From positions 1 to 42,688 of the forward strand of contig NZ_FODD01000054.1 in the NCBI RefSeq assembly GCF_900110255.1: a DNA stretch of 42,688 nucleotides. The letters run 5' to 3'. A program made the translations under genes and the position numbers. The DNA is from Actinacidiphila rubida (GTDB taxonomy: Bacteria; Actinomycetota; Actinomycetes; Streptomycetales; Streptomycetaceae). Position 1 is the stretch's first letter. Each line of letters begins with the position of its first letter. The notes under the pieces are model-generated. The model worked only from the letters and a program-made list of their open reading frames with translations. It ran no database searches and had not been told where the DNA came from. This document shows positions 1 to 7,826 of this stretch, piece by piece.

Positions 1-895
1 CCTTGACCTCGTCGATCGACTTCGCACCGAAGTTGCGGATGTCGAGCAGGTCGGCCTCGGAACGGGCGACGAGCTCACCCACGGAGTGGATGCCCTCGCG
101 CTTGAGGCAGTTGTAGGAGCGGACGGTGAGTTCCAGCTCCTCGATCGGCAGGGCGAGGTCCGCGGCCAGAGCGGCGTCCGTCGGGGACGGACCCATGTCG
201 ATGCCCTCGGCGTCGACGTTCAGCTCGCGGGCCAGGCCGAACAGCTCGACCAGGGTCTTGCCGGCCGACGCCATCGCGTCACGCGGCCGCATGGCCTGCT
301 TGGTCTCGACGTCGACGATCAGCTTGTCGAAGTCGGTGCGCTGCTCGACACGGGTCGCCTCGACCTTGTAGGTGACCTTGAGCACCGGGCTGTAGATGGA
401 GTCGACCGGGATGCGGCCGATCTCCTGGCCCTGCTGCTTGTTCTGGACCGCGGAGACGTAGCCGCGACCGCGCTCGACGGTCAGCTCCATCTCCAGCTTG
501 CCCTTGGCGTTCAGGGTGGCCAGAACGAGGTCGGGGTTGTGCACCTCGACACCGGCCGGCGGCGCGATGTCGGCGGCGGTGACGACACCCGGGCCCTGCC
601 TGCGCAGGTACATCACGACCGGCTCGTCATGCTCCGAGGACACAACCAGCTGCTTGATGTTGAGAATGACGTCGATCACGTCCTCCTTGACGCCCGGCAC
701 GGTGGTGAACTCGTGCAGGACACCGTCGACGCGGATGGACGTGACCGCCGCACCCGGGATCGAGGACAGGAGCGTACGACGCAGCGAGTTGCCGAGGGTG
801 TAGCCGAAGCCCGGCTCCAGCGGCTCGATCACGAACCGGGAGCGGAACTCGTCGACGACCTCTTCGGTCAACGAGGGACGCTGAGCAATCAGCAT
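1..895 (-). CDS. rpoA: RNA polymerase alpha subunit, 3' end cut by window edge
   Basis: Encodes the alpha subunit that nucleates RNA polymerase assembly and contacts UP elements and activators. About 298 residues are visible, from MLIAQRPSLTEEVVDEF through the dimerising N-terminal domain (GYTLGNSLRRTLLSSIPG near residue 32), the linker, and into the C-terminal domain (SYNCLKREGIHSVGEL, then LLDIRNFGAKSIDEVK). Streptomyces alpha is about 340 residues, so roughly 40 lie outside the window. The ATG at 895 has a strong AGGAGG ribosome site at 905-910. Oddity: in actinobacteria rpoA normally follows rpsM and rpsK, but upstream here is about 140 bases of non-coding DNA and then an unrelated SUKH gene on the other strand. 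It may be a second, transposed copy or the edge of a rearranged ribosomal operon. Identity of the protein is very secure; paralogue status is inference. Confidence 0.97.
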   Translation of the reverse strand, partial: MLIAQRPSLTEEVVDEFRSRFVIEPLEPGFGYTLGNSLRRTLLSSIPGAAVTSIRVDGVLHEFTTVPGVKEDVIDVILNIKQLVVSSEHDEPVVMYLRRQGPGVVTAADIAPPAGVEVHNPDLVLATLNAKGKLEMELTVERGRGYVSAVQNKQQGQEIGRIPVDSIYSPVLKVTYKVEATRVEQRTDFDKLIVDVETKQAMRPRDAMASAGKTLVELFGLARELNVDAEGIDMGPSPTDAALAADLALPIEELELTVRSYNCLKREGIHSVGELVARSEADLLDIRNFGAKSIDEVK

Positions 896-1038
896 GAAGT
901 GGTGCCTCCTGATTTTGGCGCCCGCCATTTGACGCCGTAGACACCGCACGGTACCGGCAATATGACCTCGCGGAGGCCCGCACCGCCCGACGTCAGGCGC
1001 TACTGAACTTGAAAGCGTGATGTCGGTAGGTCTGAGCG

Positions 1039-1560
1039 GTGCGTTCGCTGGGAGTCTTGCCGCCCAGCCGTCCCGGGGCGAACCCTTGGTCGGGGCCAGG
1101 CCGACCGCTGAGTAATCTTCGGGCCGGGTGGAGAGAAGCGGTTCTCGAAGTCTTTCCTGGGGCAGAGTTCCGGAGCCCGGCACAGGCGGAGGCCCTCGTT
1201 GACGCGGAGCAGCGTCTCGGACGGGGGCTGCCGACCGATCTGAGGCAGTTGCTCCTGGAGTGCAATGGCGTCCTCGGGCACTCAGCGGTGGACACGGTCT
1301 GGTCAGTCGAGCAGATCGTCGAGCAGAATCTCCTCTTCCGTACCGACAGCTCTTTCGCCCAGCTGTACATGCCCTTCGACGCTCTGCTCTTCTTCGGAGA
1401 CAACGGAGGCGGGGACCAGTTCGCCTTCGTGCAGACACCCCAGCGACCAGATGTCTTCGTGTGGGAGCACGAGACCGACAGCCGCCGGTGGGTCGCGGGA
1501 GACCTGCGGGACTACCTGGGCCGTTCACTCGCCGAGGGCGGCGACGACTGGTACCAGTAG
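1039..1560 (+). CDS. SMI1/KNR4 (SUKH) family protein
   Basis: A 173-residue protein whose second half shows the SUKH pattern: an acidic helix with AEQRLGRGLPTDLRQLL, then LECNG, a W-S-x-E-Q-I strand, LLFFGDNGGGDQFAF and a closing VWEHETDSRRWVAGDLRDYL. In bacteria this family includes immunity proteins against polymorphic toxins, but many single copies have no known partner and no toxin gene is visible here. The first 40 or so residues are Pro/Arg-rich and unlike the family, so the true start is probably downstream of the ATG at 1039; no better ATG or GTG with a clear ribosome site was found. The gene sits between rpoA and a transposase remnant, which fits arrival by transfer. Family assignment is good; function is unknown. 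Confidence 0.75.
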   Translation: MRSLGVLPPSRPGANPWSGPGRPLSNLRAGWREAVLEVFPGAEFRSPAQAEALVDAEQRLGRGLPTDLRQLLLECNGVLGHSAVDTVWSVEQIVEQNLLFRTDSSFAQLYMPFDALLFFGDNGGGDQFAFVQTPQRPDVFVWEHETDSRRWVAGDLRDYLGRSLAEGGDDWYQ

Positions 1561-1664
1561 CTCATCGACGTGGTCGAGGAACGCCGACCGGGCCCCGCGA
1601 TCGGGACCCCCACGGATGGGGAACTGATCGACGGGTGGGCTGTCGAACCGCCTGCGGTCAGCCG

Positions 1665-1985
1665 CGTCCTGATACGCGACAGCGTCCACGTCCGGTCCGG
1701 CCAGCCGTGCGCCACCGGACCCTTGGCCAGCTCCTGCTCCAGGACGGCGAACAGGTCGTCGCTCAGCAGCGGCAACGACGCCGGCCCCTTCGAGGCAAGT
1801 GCCCTCGGCCCGCCCTGCGACCAGGCGTTACGCCAGCGCTGCACCAACCGGACGTTGACCCGCAGATCCCGCGCGACGGCCGCGCTCTCCTCGCCCCGGG
1901 CGGACCGCTCGGCTGCCCCCATCCTCAGCTTCTCCCGAAAGGCGCGCCGCTCGTCGGTCAGCCCGCCTCCCTGCGCGTACCTCAT
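1665..1985 (-). pseudogene. IS630-type transposase, N-terminal remnant
   Basis: From the ATG at 1985 the minus strand encodes about 107 residues typical of the front of Streptomyces IS630-family transposases: MRYAQGGGLTDERR, the helix-turn-helix AAVARDLRVNVRLVQRWRN, GGPRALASKGPASLP, and AHGWPDRTWTLSRIRT. Homology then stops. The frame stays open to 1512, but the residues are low complexity and run into the SUKH gene. The DDE catalytic domain (normally about 200 more residues) is missing, so this is a dead fragment left by deletion or by the event that joined it to the SUKH gene. No terminal inverted repeats or target duplication could be defined. Confidence 0.75.
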
Positions 1986-2060
1986 ACAACCGGCATACCG
2001 CGGGGACCAAGCGACGTCAGCCCCCACGACACCACCCTTGAAGGCCAGTAGCCGCTGCTC

Positions 2061-2094
2061 CAGCGTTTCCTCCGAATACTCAGAAGAAACTCTG
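2061..2094. repeat. Imperfect palindrome near IS630 remnant
   Basis: A 34-base near-palindrome lies about 75 bases upstream of the transposase remnant start. The arms read CAG-GTTTC-TC-GA-TA on both strands with scattered mismatches, so both strands translate to the same SSEYSEETL string. It could be part of an IS end or a protein-binding site; its role is not known. Confidence 0.4.
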
Positions 2095-2240
2095 AGCTCT
2101 CCGGAACCTGTCATTAACCCGAGAGCCTCTATCAGCATGCATAACTGGGACATCGTGAGATCGCCCCATCACCAAGGGACCACCCGGCAATGGGACGTAT
2201 CCCTATCCCCCATCACTAAGAGTGGTGCGTTCAGCTCCTT

Positions 2241-2266
2241 CGCCCAGGACACCGGTGTCCTGGGCG
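2241..2266. promoter_or_regulatory. Perfect 26-base palindrome, candidate operator
   Basis: Thirteen bases (CGCCCAGGACACC) are followed directly by their exact reverse complement, centred on ACCGGT with no spacer. It ends 91 bases before the DoxX-like start at 2358. There is no T-run after it, and a stem without a loop is a poor terminator, so a dimeric repressor site is the more likely reading. No regulator gene is adjacent. Confidence 0.55.
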
Positions 2267-2357
2267 ACCGCTCTCTCGCCGGCGGGTCCGTATCCGGCAT
2301 GCCCCGCGCCGGGATCTGCGGAAAGTGCGAGCGTGACCCAGAAAGGACTGGTCACCC

Positions 2358-2948
2358 ATGGCCACCTACACCAACTCGGCTCTCGACGCCGACCGAAGCA
2401 CGACGGCACCTTCCGGACCGCTGCTGCGCCGCTTACACGGCGCCGCTGCCGTCCGTATCGCCTTCGGCCTCGTCTGGGCCGTCGACGCCTCGTTCAAGTG
2501 GCTTCCGGGCTTCATCCACGGCAAGACGCTCGACGACGAGATGGGCGCCGCCAAGACGGTACACACCCCGGTCCTGCACCAGTGGATCAGCCTGTGGCAC
2601 TCGGTCGCGGACTCCCACCCGGGTGCGTTCGCGGTCGGTACGGCCGTGGTGGAGACCTGCATCGCCGTCGGCCTGATCTTCGGACTGCTCGGCAACCTGG
2701 TGTTCGTCGGCAGCGCCGTGTACGCGCTCGGCGTCTGGTCGGCTGCCGAGGCGTTCGGCCTTCCGTGGACGGAGTCCGGCATCACCGACACCGGCGTGAT
2801 GGCCGGCTACGTCTTCGCCCCGCTCGCCCTTCTCTACGCCTACGCGGGCACCACCTGGAGCCTCGACGCGCGCCTGATGCCGTTGCTGGGCAAGGCCGCC
2901 TGGCTGAGCAGCCCCTCGCCCGAGGAGATCGCCGCACACCTGAGGTGA
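2358..2948 (+). CDS. DoxX-like integral membrane protein
   Basis: A 196-residue membrane protein. After a polar N-terminus of about 25 residues there are four hydrophobic segments, around residues 28-42 (VRIAFGLVWAVDASF), 93-113, 115-135 (LVFVGSAVYALGVWSAAE) and 150-170. This four-helix plan with an early Arg and a Trp-Ala-Val-Asp-Ala-xx-Lys motif matches DoxX/DoxD-like proteins of the bacterial envelope, whose biochemical role is mostly unknown. The ATG at 2358 is preceded by GAAAGGA at a good distance. The gene stands alone behind the palindrome at 2241-2266 and may be controlled through it. Family confidence is moderate. Confidence 0.75.
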   Translation: MATYTNSALDADRSTTAPSGPLLRRLHGAAAVRIAFGLVWAVDASFKWLPGFIHGKTLDDEMGAAKTVHTPVLHQWISLWHSVADSHPGAFAVGTAVVETCIAVGLIFGLLGNLVFVGSAVYALGVWSAAEAFGLPWTESGITDTGVMAGYVFAPLALLYAYAGTTWSLDARLMPLLGKAAWLSSPSPEEIAAHLR

Positions 2949-3194
2949 GAGCCAACTTCCGTTGCGGGACGGGCCGGCGGCCGCACACAGCAAGCCGGCC
3001 GCTGGCCCCACACCATCGAGTCTGTGCCCGAGTTACCAAACACCCCTGCTGGGACAAGACGCTCTTCCATGGCGCTGGAGGCCGGCGGCGACACCAACGT
3101 GTCCTGGGTGAGCGCCCGACGGCGAACCGGCCCGGTGCGTGGGCGCGGGGCCGGCTCCTGGTGTCAGTGCGGCGTGACGTTGCCTGCTGGCTGA

Positions 3195-3944
3195 TCACTT
3201 CGCCTGGGAGAGCGAGACCGCGTCGGGGCCGGCGGGGAATCGCAGCTGGCCCGTCGTGTCGTGCACGGCTCGCCACACTGTCTCGGCGACGTCGCTCTCC
3301 TTGGTGAACAGGTCCTGGCCCGTGAAGTCGCCCATGACCTTCTTCGCCCATGGTGCGTAGGGCGCCGGGACCAACTCGTCCACCGAGGCGCCCTTCGTCG
3401 CGTTGGCCGCGAAGTTCGTCGTCAGGCAGGCGCCCGGCTGGACCGTCTTCGCCTGTACACCGAAGGGCGCGAGCTCGAGCGCGAGGGATGCGGTGAACCC
3501 CTCGATGGCCATCTTGCTCGCCTTGTAGAGGGCCGAGAGCGGCATGTGGCCCAGCACCACGCTGGATGTCACGTTGACCACCACGCCGGAGCCGCGCTCG
3601 CGGAACTGGGGCAGCACCGCCTGCGTCATCGCCATCACGCCGAACGTGTTGGTCTCGAAGACCTCCCGCACCCGGGCCATGGGGGTGCCCTCGAACACGC
3701 TGATCGATGGGACGCCCGCGTTGTTGACCAGGACGTCGATGGGCCCGGCTGCCTCGAACGCGGCGGTGATGCTCTCGGGCCTGGTCACGTCGAGCTCGAT
3801 GACGCGGAGCCGGTCCGACTCAGGAAGGACGCCTGGACGCGGCGTCCGCATCGTGGCGATGACGTTCCACCCCTGCGAGTGGAAGTGGAGGGCGGTCTCC
3901 CGCCCGTACCCGGATGAGGTACCAGTGATCAGAACGGTCTTCAT
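3195..3944 (-). CDS. Short-chain dehydrogenase/reductase (classical SDR)
   Basis: A 249-residue NAD(P)-dependent oxidoreductase. It carries the cofactor motif TGTSSGYG (residues 7-14), the NNAG motif in DVLVNNAGVPSIS, and the catalytic Tyr140 and Lys144 in LYKASK after a Ser in VVVNVTSSVV. Length and order are those of classical SDRs; the substrate cannot be read from the sequence. The ATG at 3944 is preferred over an upstream alternative at 4025 because AAAGGGG lies at the right distance and the protein starts directly with the first beta strand (MKTVLITG). A short perfect inverted repeat sits about 100 bases upstream at 4047-4061, and an AraC regulator gene ends just beyond it on the same strand. 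Confidence 0.9.
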   Translation of the reverse strand: MKTVLITGTSSGYGRETALHFHSQGWNVIATMRTPRPGVLPESDRLRVIELDVTRPESITAAFEAAGPIDVLVNNAGVPSISVFEGTPMARVREVFETNTFGVMAMTQAVLPQFRERGSGVVVNVTSSVVLGHMPLSALYKASKMAIEGFTASLALELAPFGVQAKTVQPGACLTTNFAANATKGASVDELVPAPYAPWAKKVMGDFTGQDLFTKESDVAETVWRAVHDTTGQLRFPAGPDAVSLSQAK

Positions 3945-4046
3945 GGTGTGCCCCTTTGCGATGTGGTGGGATCCATACGGGTGGGCAGGCACTTTCCTGC
4001 TCCACGGGAGAACCGGTGATCCCATTTAATCGCCCTGACCTGCGGA

Positions 4047-4061
4047 GATAGTAGAACTATC
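4047..4061. promoter_or_regulatory. Inverted repeat GATAGT-N3-ACTATC, candidate operator
   Basis: A perfect 6+3+6 inverted repeat in the short gap between the AraC gene end (4104) and the SDR start (3944). Size and AT-rich arms resemble binding sites of TetR- or MarR-type repressors. It lies where the SDR promoter would be expected. Confidence 0.45.
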
Positions 4062-4103
4062 CTCGCTACTCCTTGCACGATCCTCCAGTAAAGCCCACCC
4101 AGC

Positions 4104-5009
4104 TCAGGGCAGGAGACCTGCTGGCGCACGCACGGCCTGCCGCAGACGGGCGGCGTCCTGGCTGGGGGGCGCGCCGAACTGGCGGCGGTACTCCCGGCTG
4201 AACTGCGACGGGTTGTCGTAGCCGACGCGGTGGCCGACTCCGGTGACGTCTCCGGGGTGGGTGGCCAGCAGCAGCCGGGCCTCCTGGAGCCGGATCTGCT
4301 TCTGGAACTGGATGGGGCTCATCGCGGTCACCGCTTGGAAGTTGCGGTAGAAGGCGGAGACGCCCATGCCGGACTGCCGCGCCACGTCCTCGACCCGGAA
4401 GGGCTGCGCGTAGTGCTCGCGGATCCAGCGCACGGCCCGCGAGATGTGGCTGAGGCTGCTGTCGGCCAGGCCGAGCTGGCGAACCGTCGCACCCTGCTCG
4501 CCGGTGATCAGACGCCACAGGATCTCGCGCTTGACCAGCGGGGCCAGTACGGCCCGGTCGCGGGGCTCGTCGAGCAGGCGCAGCAGCCGGACCACCGCGT
4601 CCAGCAGCGCGGCCGGAGCGTCACTGACGGCGATCCCCGACGGCGCGCCCCCGCTGCTCCGGGGGGCGCCTTGGGGCCCGGCCTCAAGCAGCAGCTCGGC
4701 AACGGCGGACGGTTCCAGGACGAGACCGAACCCCAGCGCCGGCTGCTTGGGGTCGGCCTGGGTGAACTGCCCTGTGACAGGCAGATCGACGGATGCGACC
4801 AGGTACTGCCCGGGTCCGTACTCGAACACCCTCTCACCCAGGGCGAGGCGTTTGGCGCCCTGCGCGATGACCGCCAGGAGCGTGCCGGACATCGAAGGCG
4901 CCGGCGGATCAGGGCGGTCGACCTTCGAGATGAGGACGCCGTCGACGGCGGTGGTCCAGTCGGGCCGCGCATGGCGGGCCAGCAGGGTGCGGAGTTCTTC
5001 GAGGCACAT
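4104..5009 (-). CDS. AraC-family transcriptional regulator
   Basis: A 301-residue regulator. Residues 1 to about 160 form an AraC N-terminal sensing domain (LEELRTLLARHARPDWTTAV through GPGQYLVASVDLPVTGQ). The last 110 residues hold the two helix-turn-helix motifs: WIREHYAQPFRVEDVARQSG with MGVSAFYRNFQAVTAMSP, then LLLATHPGDVTGVGHRVGYD with PSQFSREYRRQFG. The start at 5009 (MCLEELRTLL) matches the usual start of the domain better than the longer reading from 5066. It is divergent, across about 150 bases, from the monooxygenase/esterase pair and lies upstream of the SDR on its own strand. It probably controls one or both, which is inference from position. Confidence 0.9.
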   Translation of the reverse strand: MCLEELRTLLARHARPDWTTAVDGVLISKVDRPDPPAPSMSGTLLAVIAQGAKRLALGERVFEYGPGQYLVASVDLPVTGQFTQADPKQPALGFGLVLEPSAVAELLLEAGPQGAPRSSGGAPSGIAVSDAPAALLDAVVRLLRLLDEPRDRAVLAPLVKREILWRLITGEQGATVRQLGLADSSLSHISRAVRWIREHYAQPFRVEDVARQSGMGVSAFYRNFQAVTAMSPIQFQKQIRLQEARLLLATHPGDVTGVGHRVGYDNPSQFSREYRRQFGAPPSQDAARLRQAVRAPAGLLP

Positions 5010-5087
5010 GCGTCCATTGCAGCACCATTCCGCGCCGCGGTTCCCAAAGCCGCGAGGATCGTGCAAGGACGAACGAGCATCGGTCTA

Positions 5088-5103
5088 ACGTTTGCGCAGG
5101 TCA
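5088..5103 (+). repeat. 16-base repeat, copy 1
   Basis: ACGTTTGCGCAGGTCA occurs here, between the AraC and monooxygenase genes, and again exactly at 16821-16836 in the decayed region. It may be a shared mobile-element end or chance. Confidence 0.35.
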
Positions 5104-5158
5104 ACCCGCTTGAATGGAATCACCGCACTCCACCATCGAAGAGGAAGAGAAGGAATCC

Positions 5159-5476
5159 ATGATGGCCAACTACGGCTTCAGCGCCACCCTGACCGCAAGG
5201 CCCGGTATGGGCGACCAGCTCGTCGACCTGCTGCTGACCGGACTGAACGAGGGCAGCCCCGGCGCCAGCGAATACTGCCTCGTCTACCTCGTCTCCCGCT
5301 CCGCGTCCGACCCCGACGTCGTCCACGTCGCCGAAGGCTGGACCAGCGAGGAGGACCACCACCGCGTCTTCGCCGGCCAGACCGCCCAGGCCATCGTGGC
5401 GCAGATCGACCCGCTGCTCGCCAAGGACTCCGAGTACACCGACTACGTTCCGGTCCGCGGCAAATCCGCCCTCTGA
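5159..5476 (+). CDS. Antibiotic biosynthesis monooxygenase (ABM) domain protein
   Basis: A 105-residue single-domain protein with the ABM ferredoxin-like fold pattern: a first strand YGFSATLTARPG, a helix MGDQLVDLLLTGL, LVYLVSRSASDPDVVHVAEGW, then TSEEDHHRVFAGQTAQAIVAQIDPLL. Family members are small cofactor-free oxygenases or quinol-modifying enzymes; many act on stress-derived or polyketide-like substrates. Start: the paired ATG ATG at 5159 follows GAAGAGAAGGAA, while the upstream ATG at 5114 adds an acidic tail not seen in the family. It is the first gene of a likely two-gene unit with the esterase at 5581, divergent from the AraC regulator. Confidence 0.85.
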   Translation: MMANYGFSATLTARPGMGDQLVDLLLTGLNEGSPGASEYCLVYLVSRSASDPDVVHVAEGWTSEEDHHRVFAGQTAQAIVAQIDPLLAKDSEYTDYVPVRGKSAL

Positions 5477-5580
5477 CTCGCCGAACACCCCACACCCCTG
5501 CCTCTGCCGCCTCGCTGCCCACCGAGGTGCCCCCCGTCCTCGCCCGACCGTCCCGCCACCACCCACGAGAGGCAACGACC

Positions 5581-6549
5581 GTGACCACAGCACGCCCCTC
5601 CCTCGACCCCGAACTGCATGAACTCCTGGCCGACATGCCGCTGATGTCCCAGCTCAGCCCGGAAGTGCTGGCGCAGGTACGCCCCTTCTCCTCGATGCCC
5701 GTCGAACCCCTCCTCGAAGGCCGCGCTATCAACCGGCGCGAGGTCACCGTTGAGAGTCCGGACGGCACCCCGATCCCCTTGTCCGTCTTCAGCCCCGCGA
5801 ACAGCGATCGCACCGCTGCCGCACCCTGCGTCTACTGGATGCACGGCGGCGGGATGGTCATGGGCGACCGCTTCTCACAGATCGACATCCCGCTGGAGTG
5901 GCTCGACGAGTTCGGCGCCGTCGTGGTCTCCGTCGACTACCGGCTCGCGCCCGAGTCCACCGGCACCATCCCGGTCGACGACTGCTACCAGGGACTGCTC
6001 TGGATCGCCGACCACGCCGCCGAACTGGGCATCGACCCCGCCCGGATCATCGTCGCAGGCGCCAGCGCAGGCGGCGGCCTCGCCGCCGGCGTCACCCTGC
6101 TGGCCCGCGACCTCGGCACCCCGACGATCGCCGCCCAAGTCCTGATCGGCCCCATGCTCGACCACCGCAACACCACCACCTCCAGCCTCCAGTACTCGAA
6201 CGGGCCCGGCGTCTGGACCCGCGAGATGAACGGATTCGGATGGCGCTGCCTCCTCGGCGACCTCACCGACGACGAGGTACCCGCATACGTCTCACCCGCC
6301 CTGGCCGACGACCTCGCGGGGCTGCCGACCACCTACATCGACACCGGCTCCGCCGAAGTCTTCCGCGACGAGGACACCGACTACGCCACCCGCATCTGGG
6401 CGGCCGGCGGCCAGGCCGAACTCCACGTCTGGGCAGGCGGCTTCCACGGATTCGACGCCCTGTACCCGCAGGCACACATCTCGGCCGCAGCCCGCCGAAC
6501 CCGCACCGACTGGCTCGCCCGGCTCCTGCCCACGAACCCCGCCGCATAG
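5581..6549 (+). CDS. HSL-type alpha/beta hydrolase (esterase/lipase family IV)
   Basis: A 322-residue hydrolase of the hormone-sensitive-lipase class. It shows the oxyanion motif HGGG (residues 88-91), the nucleophile Ser162 in GASAGG, DYRLAPE between them, an acidic residue in the GSAEVFRDED segment (Asp263 likely) and His289 in FHGF. It should cleave short-chain carboxyl esters in the cytoplasm. The GTG at 5581 is chosen because a GAGAGG ribosome site lies just upstream and the product begins like family members (LDPELHELLADMP). It follows the monooxygenase by about 100 bases on the same strand, so the two are probably co-transcribed and may process one compound. Confidence 0.92.
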   Translation: MTTARPSLDPELHELLADMPLMSQLSPEVLAQVRPFSSMPVEPLLEGRAINRREVTVESPDGTPIPLSVFSPANSDRTAAAPCVYWMHGGGMVMGDRFSQIDIPLEWLDEFGAVVVSVDYRLAPESTGTIPVDDCYQGLLWIADHAAELGIDPARIIVAGASAGGGLAAGVTLLARDLGTPTIAAQVLIGPMLDHRNTTTSSLQYSNGPGVWTREMNGFGWRCLLGDLTDDEVPAYVSPALADDLAGLPTTYIDTGSAEVFRDEDTDYATRIWAAGGQAELHVWAGGFHGFDALYPQAHISAAARRTRTDWLARLLPTNPAA

Positions 6550-7061
6550 GTGAAGTCGACGAGTTCCGGTCGTACGCTTCAGCCTTGGCTAAGACATCAG
6601 TGTCTGCTGTCTCCGGGCGCGACGCGCGGGCCGGTTTTCGTCACCCACCGCAAGCCGGGTCCCAGCAAGGTCCTCGCGGACACGCGGGATGGTTCCGCCA
6701 TGGGGTGGCCGGCCAGAGCCGCTCAGGCCGGCCCCGTCGGCCGCGCCGCCAGGCGAGACCCGCTGGCCCGACACCTGGGGGTGGTGTGCAGCGTGGGTGT
6801 GCAGGTCAGCCGGGGCGTTCGACGGGGCGGCCCTCCCCCCAGCCGAACGGTTCCGTCGCGGCGGCTGGACGCCGTCGGAAGCGAACGCAAAGCTGGAGCG
6901 CGCTGCACCCCCTCACCCCGTCGCTCGTCCTGGGCGTCCTCGTCAGCGCAGTACGGGTCGGGAGGCAGACATTTCCGCCCTTCGCGTGGAAGCCGCTGTT
7001 GCGTATGCAGTGCCGTCCTTGCCCGACGGGATTCGGTCGACTGACCGTAGGGCGTTGCGGC
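6550..7061. other. 512-base gap, no gene recognised
   Basis: The stretch between two convergent genes has open frames on both strands but none with a ribosome site or recognisable residues. A short inverted repeat AGACA-N4-TGTCT lies near 6592. Nothing else can be supported. Confidence 0.5.
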
Positions 7062-7733
7062 TCAGCTGGCGAGCGACGCCTTGGTTTCGCGGGTCTCCTC
7101 GTCCGCGAGCACCTCCGGTGCCCCGGCGGCCAGGCCGTCGAGGGCAACGGTCACGACGTCGGCGGGGGCATTCTTCGGGATGTCCCAGCCGGCCATCATG
7201 TCGGTGTCGGTCGAGCTGAGGTAGAGGCCGGTGACCTGGGTGCCCTGACCGGCCAGCTCCAGGCGTACTCCGTTGGTCATGCTCCACGAGGCGGCTTTCG
7301 AGGCGGCGTAGGCGTTGACGCCGGGGAGGGAGAGCCAGGACATGCGCGAGTTCACGTTCAGGATGGCGCCTCCGCCGTTGCGGGCCAGGATCGGCGCGAA
7401 CGTACGGATCATGCCGAGCGGGCCGAAGAAATTGGTGTCGATCTCCTGCCGGATCGCGGCGAGGTCGCCGGTCACCAGGTCGCTGCCGGTGACGATGCCG
7501 GCGTTGTTGACCAGCAGAGTCACGTCGGAGGCGATGGCCGCAGCGACCGTCACTGCGTCGGGGTCGGTGATGTCGAGCGCCAGCGGAATCGCGCCGGGGA
7601 CGTCGACAGTCTCGGGCTTCCGGGCGGCGGCGTACACCTTCGCGGCGCCCCGGTCGAGGAGTTGCTGAACGAAGTGCCGGCCGATGCCGCGGTTGGAGCC
7701 GGTGACGAGTGCAATGCTTCCCTTGATGTCCAT
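7062..7733 (-). CDS. Short-chain dehydrogenase/reductase (SDR)
   Basis: A 223-residue oxidoreductase with TGSNRGIG (residues 11-18), LLVNNAGIV, a Ser in ILNVNSRMSWLS, and catalytic Tyr142 and Lys146 in AYAASK. This length is on the short side for classical SDRs, whose C-terminus is often longer. The ATG at 7733 begins directly at the first strand (MDIKGSIALVTG); a TTG at 7769 would add twelve residues and has no better ribosome site. It is divergent from the AraC gene at 7827 across 93 bases, a layout common for an AraC regulator and its target. Substrate unknown. Confidence 0.9.
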   Translation of the reverse strand: MDIKGSIALVTGSNRGIGRHFVQQLLDRGAAKVYAAARKPETVDVPGAIPLALDITDPDAVTVAAAIASDVTLLVNNAGIVTGSDLVTGDLAAIRQEIDTNFFGPLGMIRTFAPILARNGGGAILNVNSRMSWLSLPGVNAYAASKAASWSMTNGVRLELAGQGTQVTGLYLSSTDTDMMAGWDIPKNAPADVVTVALDGLAAGAPEVLADEETRETKASLAS

Positions 7734-7763
7734 GATCGCAACGCTAGAACGGTCGCGTGCGAC

Positions 7764-7805
7764 TCTCAATGGCGTATGTGCTCAATTTGATACCCGTAAT
7801 GCTCA
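7764..7805 (+). promoter_or_regulatory. Phased CTCA repeats between SDR and AraC genes
   Basis: TGCTCA occurs at 7779-7784 and again at 7800-7805, 21 bases apart (two helical turns). A related CTCAAT occurs at 7765-7770. Direct half-sites on one face of the helix are typical of AraC-family binding. Confidence 0.35.
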
Positions 7806-7826
7806 CTCGTCCGGCATGCTGAGTGT

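Noticed and set aside
86..940. 284-residue plus-strand frame over rpoA
   Set aside because: Antisense of RpoA; no ribosome site and no family.
5092..5580. N-terminal extension of the esterase back to 5092
   Set aside because: The extra 163 residues overlap the monooxygenase gene in another frame and are Arg/Pro-rich; the GTG at 5581 has a ribosome site and a family-like start.
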